Positions 1-6,677 of a stretch of DNA of 11,597 bases are shown piece after piece. The translations under genes and the position numbers were made by a program. The DNA is from CAYWOS01 sp964459985. Its GTDB lineage: Bacteria; Bacillota; Clostridia; Christensenellales; Aristaeellaceae. The DNA is taken from contig CAYWOS010000059.1 in NCBI GenBank assembly GCA_964459985.1, positions 1 through 11,597 on the forward strand. Reading direction: 5' to 3'. The first letter of the stretch is position 1. The number at the start of each line of letters is the position of its first letter. Under the pieces are notes generated by a model. It ran no database searches. It was not told where the DNA came from and saw only the letters and a list, made by a program, of their open reading frames with translations.

Positions 1-1436
1 TCGCGCTGCGCACCGCGACGCCCGCCTTCGCCAGCGAAATGCTGGATGTCGTGCGTCTGTTTTTCGACGACGCCGCGCCGTCCGAGCAGGGCGACATCAC
101 GATCGAGCACGACGAGCGCGAGGAAAGCGGCGAGCGCGTGTCCGTCGTGCGCGTGTCGGGCGCGTACGGCGCGAAAAGCGAGCGCCGGCAACGCCCCGAG
201 CGCGATCCGCTGATCGACAAGCGTCTGCACAAGCGGCAGGTCAAACTGACGCTGTACGACTGCATGAAACAGATCGCCGGCGCGACGCCGCCGTGGGGCG
301 CGCTCACGGGCGTGCGCCCGGCGCGGCTTGTCCGCGCGCGCACGGACGCGGGCGCGGATGTGGACGCGGCGATCGCGGACGTGAAGGAAACCTTTGATCT
401 GTCGGAGGAAAAAGCGAGTCTTTTGCGCGCGGTCGTCTTGGCGCAGACGGCGCTTTCGCAGCCGTCGGAATCGGACGTTGATCTCTACATCGGCGTCCCC
501 TTTTGCGTGTCGCGCTGCGCCTATTGCTCCTTTATCAGCGCCGAGGTCGGCAGGGGCGAACGTCTCGCGCCCTACGTCGACGCGGCGGCGCGCGAAATCG
601 AGGGCGTGTGCGATCTGATCGCGCGCATCGGGTTGTCGCCGCGCGCGCTGTATGTCGGCGGCGGCACGCCCACCGCACTGCCCGCCGCTCTGCTCGACCG
701 CCTTTTGACGGCGGCGACGCCGCTTCTGCGCGCGGCGCGGGAAATCACCGTCGAGGCGGGGCGTCCCGACACCATCGACCGTGAGAAATTGTCCGTCCTC
801 CGCGATCACGGCGCGACGCGGCTGTCGATCAACCCGCAGACCATGCACGACGACACGCTGCGCCGCATCGGGCGCGCGCATACGAAAAAGCAGACCGAGG
901 ACGCCTACGCGCTGGCGCGGGCGATGGGCTTTTCGCACATCAATATGGATCTGATCGCCGGGCTGCCGGGCGAAAACGCCGGGGATTTCGCCGAAACGCT
1001 CGCGTGGAGCGAGGGGCTGTCGCCCGAAAGCCTGACCATCCATACGCTGTCCATCAAGCGCTCGAGCCTGATGCACCTGTGGGAAGCCTCGCTGCCCGAC
1101 GGCAAAATGGTGGCGGACATGGTGCGCATGGGCGCGCGGAGCGCCGCGCGGCGCGGGATGCGCCCGTACTACCTGTACCGCCAGAAGCATATGGCGGGCA
1201 ATCAGGAGAACGTCGGCTATGCGCTGCCCGGTCGCGAATGCCTCTACAACGTCGAAATGATGGAGGAAACGGCGCATATTTTAGCGATGGGCGCGGGCGG
1301 CATCAGCAAGCGCGTCGCGCCCGATGAGGGCAAAATCTTGCGCGCGCCCAACATCAGCGATATCGGCGCGTACATCGCGCGCGCCGGCGAAATGCTCGAA
1401 AGAAAGCGCGCGCTGTGGGCGGATCGAATGAAATAA
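1..1436 (+). CDS. hemZ: HemZ-like oxygen-independent coproporphyrinogen dehydrogenase, 5' end outside window
   Basis: This is a radical SAM enzyme of the HemZ branch of the HemN-like family, placed in anaerobic haem synthesis (coproporphyrinogen oxidation); the in vivo role of HemZ proteins is less certain than that of HemN. The frame is open from base 3, and residues upstream of the first Met (base 39) still resemble the HemZ N-terminus, so the true start probably lies just left of the window. Numbering from the base-39 Met, the [4Fe-4S] cysteines are C156, C160 and C163 (PFCVSRCAYC). GGGTPT follows at 207-212, then the HemZ-typical EAGRPDTI, SINPQT and NMDLIAGLPGE blocks, and YYLYRQKHMAGNQENVGY near the C-terminus. 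Length and motifs look complete and functional. An intrinsic terminator follows. It is a host gene and marks the left border of the phage-like cluster. Confidence 0.93.
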   Translation, partial: ALRTATPAFASEMLDVVRLFFDDAAPSEQGDITIEHDEREESGERVSVVRVSGAYGAKSERRQRPERDPLIDKRLHKRQVKLTLYDCMKQIAGATPPWGALTGVRPARLVRARTDAGADVDAAIADVKETFDLSEEKASLLRAVVLAQTALSQPSESDVDLYIGVPFCVSRCAYCSFISAEVGRGERLAPYVDAAAREIEGVCDLIARIGLSPRALYVGGGTPTALPAALLDRLLTAATPLLRAAREITVEAGRPDTIDREKLSVLRDHGATRLSINPQTMHDDTLRRIGRAHTKKQTEDAYALARAMGFSHINMDLIAGLPGENAGDFAETLAWSEGLSPESLTIHTLSIKRSSLMHLWEASLPDGKMVADMVRMGARSAARRGMRPYYLYRQKHMAGNQENVGYALPGRECLYNVEMMEETAHILAMGAGGISKRVAPDEGKILRAPNISDIGAYIARAGEMLERKRALWADRMK

Positions 1437-1450
1437 TCCGTCAAATCAAT

Positions 1451-1487
1451 GGAATTCTCCCGTTTTCGGAAGAATTTCCTGTTTTTT
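1451..1487 (+). terminator. Intrinsic terminator of hemZ
   Basis: GGAATTCTCCCG (1451-1462) pairs with CGGAAGAATTTCC (1467-1479) across a TTTT loop. The stem has 11 pairs, one C-A mismatch and one bulged T. It is followed by TG and six T residues (1482-1487). It begins 14 bases after the hemZ stop, which separates hemZ transcription from the downstream phage-like operon. This is read directly from the sequence; its strength is not tested. Confidence 0.85.
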
Positions 1488-1511
1488 GGAGGGATCAGGC
1501 GAAAACGAATG

Positions 1512-1520
1512 TGATATGAT
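1512..1520 (+). promoter_or_regulatory. Candidate extended -10 promoter of the phage-like operon
   Basis: TGA-TATGAT (1512-1520) matches an extended -10 element (TGn plus TATAAT with one mismatch). It lies in an AT-richer island just after the hemZ terminator. No good -35 box is present at 16-18 bases upstream, which is compatible with an extended -10 promoter or one needing an activator. Transcription would start near 1527 and give a leader of about 115 nt before the small terminase. It is the only promoter-like site I see ahead of the operon. Confidence 0.5.
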
Positions 1521-1566
1521 GGCATCGTCGAAGACTGACGGGGAGTGACGGCATCAACCCGGCGGG

Positions 1567-1613
1567 AAAGCGGCGCGAGCGCGTTTGAAAGAGCGCGGAA
1601 GCGGCGCTTTTTT
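1567..1613 (+). terminator. Terminator-like hairpin in the operon leader (possible attenuator)
   Basis: AAAGCG (1567-1572) pairs with CGCTTT (1605-1610). After a G-G mismatch, 1574-1576 pairs with 1601-1603. After a small internal loop, CGCG (1580-1583) pairs with CGCG (1594-1597). The right arm runs directly into six T residues (1608-1613). The motif AAGCGGCGC occurs twice, at 1568 and 1599. The hairpin sits between the candidate promoter and the first structural gene, so it could stop transcription early unless an antitermination factor acts. The stem is interrupted, so the strength is uncertain. Confidence 0.5.
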
Positions 1614-1641
1614 GTTGCCGATTTTCACGCGGAGGTGATGT

Positions 1642-1854
1642 ATGGGGAAAAGGAAAGACCCCGCCGCGCTGCTGCGCGACAAGCTGCTCGACGCGGCGAT
1701 CGCGGCGGCGGACAGGCTCAAAATGCTGCTCGACGACGAAAACGCGTCCAACGGCGACGTCGTCAAGGCGGCGGCGCTGGCGCTCGATATGGCGGGGAAG
1801 GGCGCGGAGGCGTCGGCGGCGGGCGACTACGAAATCCTGGTCAAGGAGGAGTAA
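1642..1854 (+). CDS. Short small-terminase-like protein (TerS), 70 aa
   Basis: This is probably the small terminase subunit, which selects DNA and feeds it to the large subunit. The identification rests mainly on position directly before the large terminase and on a short helical pattern in the middle of the protein (ADRLKMLLDDENASNGDVV then KAAALALDMAGKG), which resembles the central oligomerisation region of clostridial small terminases. The C-terminus EILVKEE resembles the tail of such proteins. No helix-turn-helix DNA-binding segment is visible, and 70 residues is about half the usual length. The start is fixed by a near-perfect ribosome-binding site, GGAGGTGAT (1631-1639), placed correctly for ATG 1642. 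Two bases separate its stop from the terminase start, so the two are probably translationally coupled. It could instead be an unrelated small protein. Confidence 0.6.
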   Translation: MGKRKDPAALLRDKLLDAAIAAADRLKMLLDDENASNGDVVKAAALALDMAGKGAEASAAGDYEILVKEE

Positions 1855-1856
1855 CC

Positions 1857-3101
1857 ATGCCGCGTATCACGCTTTCAGGCAACGCCGTCAACCGCGTTTA
1901 CCGTCCCTTCCTGAGCGACGAGCACCGTTATCAGATCTATTTCGGCGGCGCGGGAAGCGGCAAAAGCGTATTCCTCGCCACGCGATGCGCGCTGGACGCG
2001 CTCGCCGGGCGCAACACGCTGGTGGTCCGGCAGGTGGCGCGCACGCTGCGCGGCAGCGCGTGGAACGAGATTCTCAAGGCCATCGACCGCATGGGGCTGC
2101 GCCGCATGTTTCTGGTGCAAAAGAGCGAGATGATCATCACGGCGCGCAACAATTCCTGCCAGATCCTCTTCGCCGGACTGGACAACGTGGAAAAAATCAA
2201 ATCGCTCACGCCGCTGCGCGGCGCGCTGACCGATATCTGGATGGAAGAAGCGACCGAATGCGCGTACGCCGACTTCAAGCAGCTCGACAAACGCCTTCGC
2301 GGAAAAAGCCGCTTCGTCAAGCGATTCACGATGTCCTTCAATCCCGTTTACAAGACGCATTGGCTCTACCGCCAGTTCTTCTCCGTCTGGCAGGACAACC
2401 GGCAGCATTGCTTTGACGAGCGCGTGAGCATCCTCAAAACCACGTACAGGGACAACCGATTCCTTGCGCCCGACGACCGCGCGGCGCTGGAGAACGAGCG
2501 CGATCCGTACTTCTATCAGGTCTACACGCTGGGCGAATGGGGCGTCGTGGGCGACATCATCTTCAAGAACTGGCGCGTCGAGGCGATCCCGGAGGACGCG
2601 GGCGGCGAAACGCGGATGGGACTTGATTTCGGCTTTGCGGGCGATCCGTGCGGCTTTTTGCTGCTGCGGTATGACAGAAAAAGGAAAATCGTGTACGCGC
2701 TCGCCGAGCTGTGCGAGAAAGGGCTGGTCAACGACGCGCTCGCCGAGCGCCTCAAACCCGTCGCCGGCGACGGCTACATCCTGTGCGACAGCGCCGAACC
2801 CAAATCCATCGCCGAGCTTCGCGCGCGCGGGCTGAACGTCCTTTCCGCGCGAAAAGGCCCCGACAGCGTGACGCACGGCGTGCAATGGCTGATGCAGCAA
2901 ACCATCCTCGTCTCCCCCGCGTGCCCCTGCCTCGCGCGCGAGCTTTCGCTGTATCAGTGGCAGCGCGACCGCGACGGCGTCGCCATCCGACGCCCGTCCG
3001 ACAAGGACAACCATTTGATCGACGCCATGCGCTACGCGCTCGAGTACGACATGGACAACCGCACAGCGCGCGTGGGGCGCAAGGACGAATTGGGATTATA
3101 G
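1857..3101 (+). CDS. Phage terminase large subunit (PBSX/Terminase_3 type), 414 aa
   Basis: This is the DNA-packaging motor: an N-terminal ATPase and a C-terminal RNase H-like nuclease. Seen in the sequence: Walker A GGAGSGKS at 30-37; Walker B with catalytic acids DIWMEEA at 126-132; the TMSFNP coupling motif at 158-163. The nuclease aspartates are D257 (MGLDFGF), D311 (LCDSAEPKS) and D389 within DNHLIDAMRYALE. All key residues are present and length is normal, so it is likely active. The frame stays open upstream to a GTG at 1545, but ATG 1857 is chosen: it has AAGGAGGAG at 1843-1851, follows the TerS stop by two bases and gives the family N-terminus. The stop overlaps the ribosome-binding site of the portal gene. 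Confidence 0.96.
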   Translation: MPRITLSGNAVNRVYRPFLSDEHRYQIYFGGAGSGKSVFLATRCALDALAGRNTLVVRQVARTLRGSAWNEILKAIDRMGLRRMFLVQKSEMIITARNNSCQILFAGLDNVEKIKSLTPLRGALTDIWMEEATECAYADFKQLDKRLRGKSRFVKRFTMSFNPVYKTHWLYRQFFSVWQDNRQHCFDERVSILKTTYRDNRFLAPDDRAALENERDPYFYQVYTLGEWGVVGDIIFKNWRVEAIPEDAGGETRMGLDFGFAGDPCGFLLLRYDRKRKIVYALAELCEKGLVNDALAERLKPVAGDGYILCDSAEPKSIAELRARGLNVLSARKGPDSVTHGVQWLMQQTILVSPACPCLARELSLYQWQRDRDGVAIRRPSDKDNHLIDAMRYALEYDMDNRTARVGRKDELGL

Positions 3102-3110
3102 GAGGGAAAC

Positions 3111-4382
3111 ATGATTCTTCGCTCAAGGGAATTCCCGCTCACCGGGCGGCTGCTTCAGGGCTGCCTGAACGAGCATCTCCGGCAAACCGAGCGCCTCTCG
3201 CTCCTGCGCGGGCACTACGAAGGGCTGTCGCCCATCACCGAACGCGTGCGCGGCGACGGCCTGCCCAACAACCGTCTGGCGCACGGCTTCGCGCGCTATA
3301 TCGTTATGGTCGCCTCCTCCTATCTCGTGGGCGGCGCGGTGCGCTACGAGATAGACGAGGGGCGCGACGCCGCGCTCAAGGGATTGCTCGACGCCTATCG
3401 CGCCGCCGATATCGCCAGCGTCGATATCGAATTGGCCAAGAACGCCTCTTTGTACGGCAGGGGCGTCGAGCATATCTACACCGATCGCGCGGCGGCGGTC
3501 AGGAGCGCCAGCCTCGACCCGCGCGCGGCGTTCGTCGTGTACGCCGACGACGTGGAAAAGCAGCCGCTTTTCGGCGTATCGTTTCAGCCGACGACGGACG
3601 CCGACGGCGCGCCGCGCGGCTGGGAGGCGACGGTGTGTACCGAAAGCGAAACGCATTTATACCGCTCGGACAGCTTCGGATCGCTGCTGCTCCGCGCGCC
3701 GCAGGCGCGGCTGCCGCACTATTTCGCCCGCGTGCCGATGATCGAATACTGGAACAACGACGAGTGCGAGAGCGATTTGACCGGCGTCATGTCGCTGATC
3801 GACGCCTACGACGTATTGCAGTCCGACCGCGTGAACGATCACGAGCAATTGGTCAACGCGCTGCTGGTCATCTACGGCGCGCGCATCGAGACGGACTCCC
3901 GGGGGCGCTCGCCGGCGCAGCAGCTCAGGCAGGACAAGCTGCTTTACCTGCCCGACCGCGAGGCGGGCGCGCAGTATCTGTCGCGCCCCGAGGGCGGCGG
4001 CGATCTGGAAACGCTGCGCGCCGCGCTGTCGCGGGACATCCACAAATTCTCCATGATTCCCGATCTGACCGACGACGATTTCCGCGACAACGTGAGCGGC
4101 GTCGGCATGAAATACAAGCTGCTGCCGCTCGAGCAGCTCTGCCGCGTCAAGGAGCGCTGGTTCCGCGAGGCGCTGCGCGAAAGACTGCGCTGCTACGCGC
4201 AGTTCCTGTTCGTCAAGGGCGGGCGCGCGCTCGATCCGCGGCAGGTGCGCATGGTGTTCAGCCGCGCGCTGCCGGTGGACGATCTCGAGGCGGCGCAGAC
4301 GGTCAAAACGCTCGAAAACATCGTGCCCCGGGAATCGCTCGTCGCGCATCTGCCGTTCATGGACGGCGCGCAGAACACATAA
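3111..4382 (+). CDS. Phage portal protein, SPP1 gp6-like, 423 aa
   Basis: The portal forms the ring at one capsid vertex through which terminase drives DNA and to which the neck attaches. Recognised by the SPP1 gp6-family N-terminal pattern: GHYEG at 34-38, NNRLAHGFARYIV at 53-65 and SYLVGGAVRYE soon after. The family helical core with YWNNDECESDLTG and SLIDAYDVLQSDRVND lies mid-protein, and a late NVSGVGMKYKLLPLEQL segment corresponds to the crown/clip-proximal helices. It is slightly short for the family but intact. The ribosome-binding site GGAGGG (3101-3106) overlaps the terminase stop, so expression is coupled. A small hairpin follows the stop. No gp7/Mu F-like minor head protein follows the portal, although one often does in phages of this type. 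Confidence 0.94.
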   Translation: MILRSREFPLTGRLLQGCLNEHLRQTERLSLLRGHYEGLSPITERVRGDGLPNNRLAHGFARYIVMVASSYLVGGAVRYEIDEGRDAALKGLLDAYRAADIASVDIELAKNASLYGRGVEHIYTDRAAAVRSASLDPRAAFVVYADDVEKQPLFGVSFQPTTDADGAPRGWEATVCTESETHLYRSDSFGSLLLRAPQARLPHYFARVPMIEYWNNDECESDLTGVMSLIDAYDVLQSDRVNDHEQLVNALLVIYGARIETDSRGRSPAQQLRQDKLLYLPDREAGAQYLSRPEGGGDLETLRAALSRDIHKFSMIPDLTDDDFRDNVSGVGMKYKLLPLEQLCRVKERWFREALRERLRCYAQFLFVKGGRALDPRQVRMVFSRALPVDDLEAAQTVKTLENIVPRESLVAHLPFMDGAQNT

Positions 4383-4399
4383 ACCGCCTCACGGCGTTT
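4381..4399 (+). other. Short hairpin after the portal stop codon
   Basis: AAACCGCC (4381-4388) pairs with GGCGTTT (4393-4399) across a TCAC loop, with one bulged C. There is no T-run behind it, so it is not a terminator. It lies 25 bases before the scaffold start and might mark an mRNA processing or stability boundary ahead of the highly expressed scaffold and coat genes. The function is inferred only. Confidence 0.35.
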
Positions 4400-4424
4400 A
4401 TGAATACATCCAAGGAGGAAAAAA

Positions 4425-4856
4425 ATGGAGGATCATCCGCAGACCGAAGAAGCCGCCCCCATGACGCGCGAGGAAACGGAAGCGCTGGTGGCGAGCGTCG
4501 TCAGGCAGCTCGAGGCGCGCATCGAAGCGTCGGCGCGGGCCGGCGGGCAGGCCGACGCGGCGCGCGAGGAAGCGCTCGCCGAGCGGGAAAAGACTTTGGA
4601 CAGGCGTGAAATGACCGTCAAAACGGCGCAAGCGCTCAAGGCGCGCGGCCTGCCCGAATCGCTCGCCGAGGCGCTGCCGCTTTCGGACGAAGGCGACATG
4701 ACGCGCGCCGTCGGCGATCTGGAAACCGCCTTCCGCAAGTGCGTGCAGGCGGGCGTGGAGGAGCGTCTCAAGGGCGACGCGCCCAAGTCCGCCCCCGCCA
4801 AGCCCCTGTCCGATCTCTCGGACAACGAATACTACGCGGCGATCAGCCGCCTGTAA
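4425..4856 (+). CDS. Phage scaffolding protein, DUF4355-like, 143 aa
   Basis: This is the internal scaffold that guides coat assembly and leaves the shell. The N-terminal two-thirds is highly charged and predicted to be helical/coiled coil, with runs of E, R and A such as AREEALAEREKTLDRRE. The middle carries the DUF4355 signature: a helix then ARGLPESLAEALP, then a helix ending FRKCVQAGVEERLKG. The C-terminus SDLSDNEYYAAISRL is a short conserved coat-binding-like tail. A strong AAGGAGG site (4412-4418) precedes ATG 4425. It sits directly before the coat gene, the expected place. Family assignment is from pattern recognition; the scaffold role is supported by position and by the P22-type coat, which needs a separate scaffold. 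Confidence 0.85.
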   Translation: MEDHPQTEEAAPMTREETEALVASVVRQLEARIEASARAGGQADAAREEALAEREKTLDRREMTVKTAQALKARGLPESLAEALPLSDEGDMTRAVGDLETAFRKCVQAGVEERLKGDAPKSAPAKPLSDLSDNEYYAAISRL

Positions 4857-4869
4857 AGGAGAAAACAAT

Positions 4870-5985
4870 ATGGCGAACAGCTTCATTTCCATCAAGGATT
4901 TCGCGCGCGCCGCGCTGCCCCGCCTCATCGAGCATCTGGTGTTTCCCAACCTCGTCTACAAGGATTACTCCGACGATTTTTCGGGGCGCAAGGGCGACAC
5001 CGTGCAGGTGCGCAAGCCCGTCGTGCTCACCGCGAACGAGTTTGACGCGACGCAGGGCGTGACGGGCGAGGACATCGCCGAAACCGCCGTCGACGTGACG
5101 CTGGACAAGATCGCCACCGTCGACGTGCGCGTCGAGGCGCTTCAGGGCGCGACGAGTATCGACGATCTGACGCGCGTGTTCATCGAGCCGGCCGCAGCCG
5201 CGCTGGCGCAGAAGATCAACGCCGACGGGCTGGAACTCTACCGGGATATCCCGAATTACATCGGCACGGCGGGCACGACGCCCGCGACGCTTGCCGCCTT
5301 CGCGGACGCGCGCAAGGCGCTCAACAAGCAAAAAGCGCCCGTTTCGGGCCGCGTCGCCGTGTGGGATGCCGACGCCGACGCCGCTTTCACGTCGCTGGAC
5401 GCCATCGTGCACGCCGACAAATCGGGCGGCACGCAGGCGCTGCGCGAGGGCAGCATCGGGCGCGTGATGGGCTTGGACAACTACATGTCGCAGGCGGTCA
5501 AGCGCCATACCTGCGGCACGGCGCAGACGAAAACGCTGCTGATCGACCACGCGGACGGCTACGCCGCCGGCGCGAAAACCATCCACATCGACGGCGGCTC
5601 GGGCGCCGAGACGTTCAAGAAGGGCGACCTGCTCGCCATCGGCGGCAAGCAGTACGCCGTGACCGCCGACGCCGCCTTCGCGTCCGGCGAGGGCGATATC
5701 GGCATTACGCCGCCGCTCGCCGACGCCGTCGCCGACAACGCCGCCGTGACGATGGTCGCCTCGCACGCCGCCAACCTCGCCTTCCATCCCATGGCGTTCG
5801 CCTTCGTCACGCGCCCGCTCACCGCGCCGGGCGGCGTCGAGAGCTATGTCACCAACTACAACGGCGTGTCGCTGCGCGTCGTCAAGGGCTACGACATGCA
5901 GTACAAGCGCGAAATGCTCTCGATGGACGTGCTGTACGGGTTCAAAACGCTCTATCCCGAGCTGGCCGTTCGGGTTCTGGGCTGA
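4870..5985 (+). CDS. Major capsid protein, P22 coat-like HK97 fold, 371 aa
   Basis: This is the main shell protein. The N-terminal pattern (helix, then LVFPNLVYKDYSDDF, then KGDTVQVRKPVVL) and the following VDVTLDKIATVDVRVEAL strand match the P22 gene 5 coat family seen in many clostridial prophages. Residues about 222-295 (IDHADGYAAGAKTIHIDG through DNAAVTMVA) form a glycine/alanine-rich beta insertion in the position of the P22 I-domain, which stabilises the shell. The C-terminus LSMDVLYGFKTLYPELAVRVLG is typical. There is no cleavage domain and no protease gene nearby, consistent with this family. Ribosome-binding site AAAGGAGA precedes ATG 4870. Its stop TGA shares its A with the next start codon. 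Confidence 0.93.
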   Translation: MANSFISIKDFARAALPRLIEHLVFPNLVYKDYSDDFSGRKGDTVQVRKPVVLTANEFDATQGVTGEDIAETAVDVTLDKIATVDVRVEALQGATSIDDLTRVFIEPAAAALAQKINADGLELYRDIPNYIGTAGTTPATLAAFADARKALNKQKAPVSGRVAVWDADADAAFTSLDAIVHADKSGGTQALREGSIGRVMGLDNYMSQAVKRHTCGTAQTKTLLIDHADGYAAGAKTIHIDGGSGAETFKKGDLLAIGGKQYAVTADAAFASGEGDIGITPPLADAVADNAAVTMVASHAANLAFHPMAFAFVTRPLTAPGGVESYVTNYNGVSLRVVKGYDMQYKREMLSMDVLYGFKTLYPELAVRVLG

Positions 5986-6293
5986 TGCCGGCTGAAGAAA
6001 CGCCGCTTTCACGGCTGAAAGCGCATCTGCCGGAAATCACGGGCGACGCGCAGGACGCGCTGCTGACGGCGCTGATTGACGACGCCGACGCCGTTATCCG
6101 CGCGCTGACGTGGCGCGACAGCGTGCCCGAGGCGCTCGAAAACGCGCGGACGCGGCTGGCGGTCATCCTGTACGGGCGCGTCGGCGTCGAGGGCGAAAGC
6201 GCGCACACCGAGGGCGAGGTCTCGCGCGTGCTGAACGATCTGCCCGAATCGCTCAGGCGCGAGATCCTCGCGTACCGCGTGGCGAAAACGTAA
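5985..6293 (+). CDS. Head-tail connector protein, gp6-like, 102 aa
   Basis: This is likely the first neck ring bound to the portal (HK97 gp6/SPP1 gp15 class). It is a small, mostly helical acidic protein with the usual pattern: LKAHLPEITGDAQDALLTALIDDADAVIRALT, then a helix ARTRLAVILYGRVG, then a C-terminal SLRREILAYRVAK. It lies directly after the coat gene as expected. The start ATG 5985 overlaps the coat stop as TGATG and has no visible Shine-Dalgarno site, so translation probably depends on ribosomes terminating on the coat gene. The frame is open further upstream inside the coat gene, but that part is a shadow. A 123-base gap with a strong hairpin follows. Confidence 0.82.
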   Translation: MPAEETPLSRLKAHLPEITGDAQDALLTALIDDADAVIRALTWRDSVPEALENARTRLAVILYGRVGVEGESAHTEGEVSRVLNDLPESLRREILAYRVAKT

Positions 6294-6308
6294 AAGCGAA
6301 AATGTTAA

Positions 6309-6349
6309 GGAGAGGGAACCGGCTTTGCGATCAAAACGGTTCCTTCTCC
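6309..6349 (+). other. Strong 13-bp intergenic hairpin inside the head-tail connector block
   Basis: GGAGAGGGAACCG (6309-6321) pairs over its whole length with CGGTTCCTTCTCC (6337-6349), 12 Watson-Crick pairs plus one G-U, with a 15-nt loop. No T-run follows, so it is not a standard terminator. The left arm contains a GGAG that would act as a Shine-Dalgarno site for a TTG-started 31-codon frame (6325-6420). That frame ends as ATGA over the next gene start. The surrounding 6294-6416 is the longest non-coding gap within the operon and is less GC-rich than its neighbours. Confidence 0.6.
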
Positions 6350-6416
6350 CGCGTTTCCGTGAACCTTCGTCAAACCGACCGACCCGGCGCGATGGATCGC
6401 AGGGAAAGGAGCTTCC

Positions 6417-6677
6417 ATGAGACTTGACTATCGGCAGCAGGACGCCGTGACGGTGCGCGGCAGCCCGGCCCGCGCGGCGATCCGGCGCATGACGGGCGCG
6501 CTGGAGGCGCGGCGCTACGGCGAATACCTGTCTATTATGTATCGCCTGATTCTGCCCTACGACACGCTGATTTATCCCGGCGACGAAGTGCGCGTGGGCG
6601 GCGACGCCTATCTCTGCGTCGCCGTGCGCCAGTATCGCGGGCACATTCAGGCGGATATCAGGCGGCGCGCGCCGTGA
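6417..6677 (+). CDS. Head closure / head-tail adaptor protein, 86 aa
   Basis: This is a small beta-rich protein in the position of SPP1 gp16-like head-closure proteins, which plug the neck after packaging. The pattern is a strand LDYRQQDAVTVRG at the N-terminus, a short linker, then MYRLILPYDTLIYPGDEVRVGGDAYLCVAV. The 'LPYDT..YPGD.V..GG..YLC' block is common in clostridial head-tail adaptors. Ribosome-binding site AAAGGAG (6405-6411) is well placed for ATG 6417. Its stop overlaps the GTG start of the next gene as GTGA. The role comes mainly from position and size; the exact family is uncertain. Confidence 0.7.
   Translation: MRLDYRQQDAVTVRGSPARAAIRRMTGALEARRYGEYLSIMYRLILPYDTLIYPGDEVRVGGDAYLCVAVRQYRGHIQADIRRRAP

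Noticed and set aside
1437..1450. Minus-strand promoter (TTGACG, reverse of 1439-1444) pointing into hemZ
   Set aside because: No -10 box is present at an acceptable distance on that strand.
1545..1856. N-terminal extension of the large terminase from GTG 1545
   Set aside because: It would overlap the small terminase gene entirely, has Arg-rich shadow composition, and ATG 1857 has a strong ribosome-binding site and gives the family N-terminus.
1875..3014. Minus-strand frame of about 379 codons opposite the large terminase
   Set aside because: The + strand frame carries every terminase motif; the antisense product shows none and is a shadow.
2711..4609. A + strand frame of about 632 codons across terminase, portal and scaffold
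   Set aside because: It overlaps three well-supported genes in another frame and its product is almost entirely Arg/Ala, as expected for a shifted frame of GC-rich coding DNA.
6309..6349. Hairpin as an intrinsic terminator within the operon
   Set aside because: No T-run follows the right arm, and essential neck and tail genes lie directly downstream.
6325..6420. TTG-started 31-codon frame as a real gene
   Set aside because: It has a Shine-Dalgarno match and an ATGA overlap, but the product is Arg/Pro-rich, codon use differs from neighbours, and its initiation site is locked in a hairpin. Kept as a finding only.
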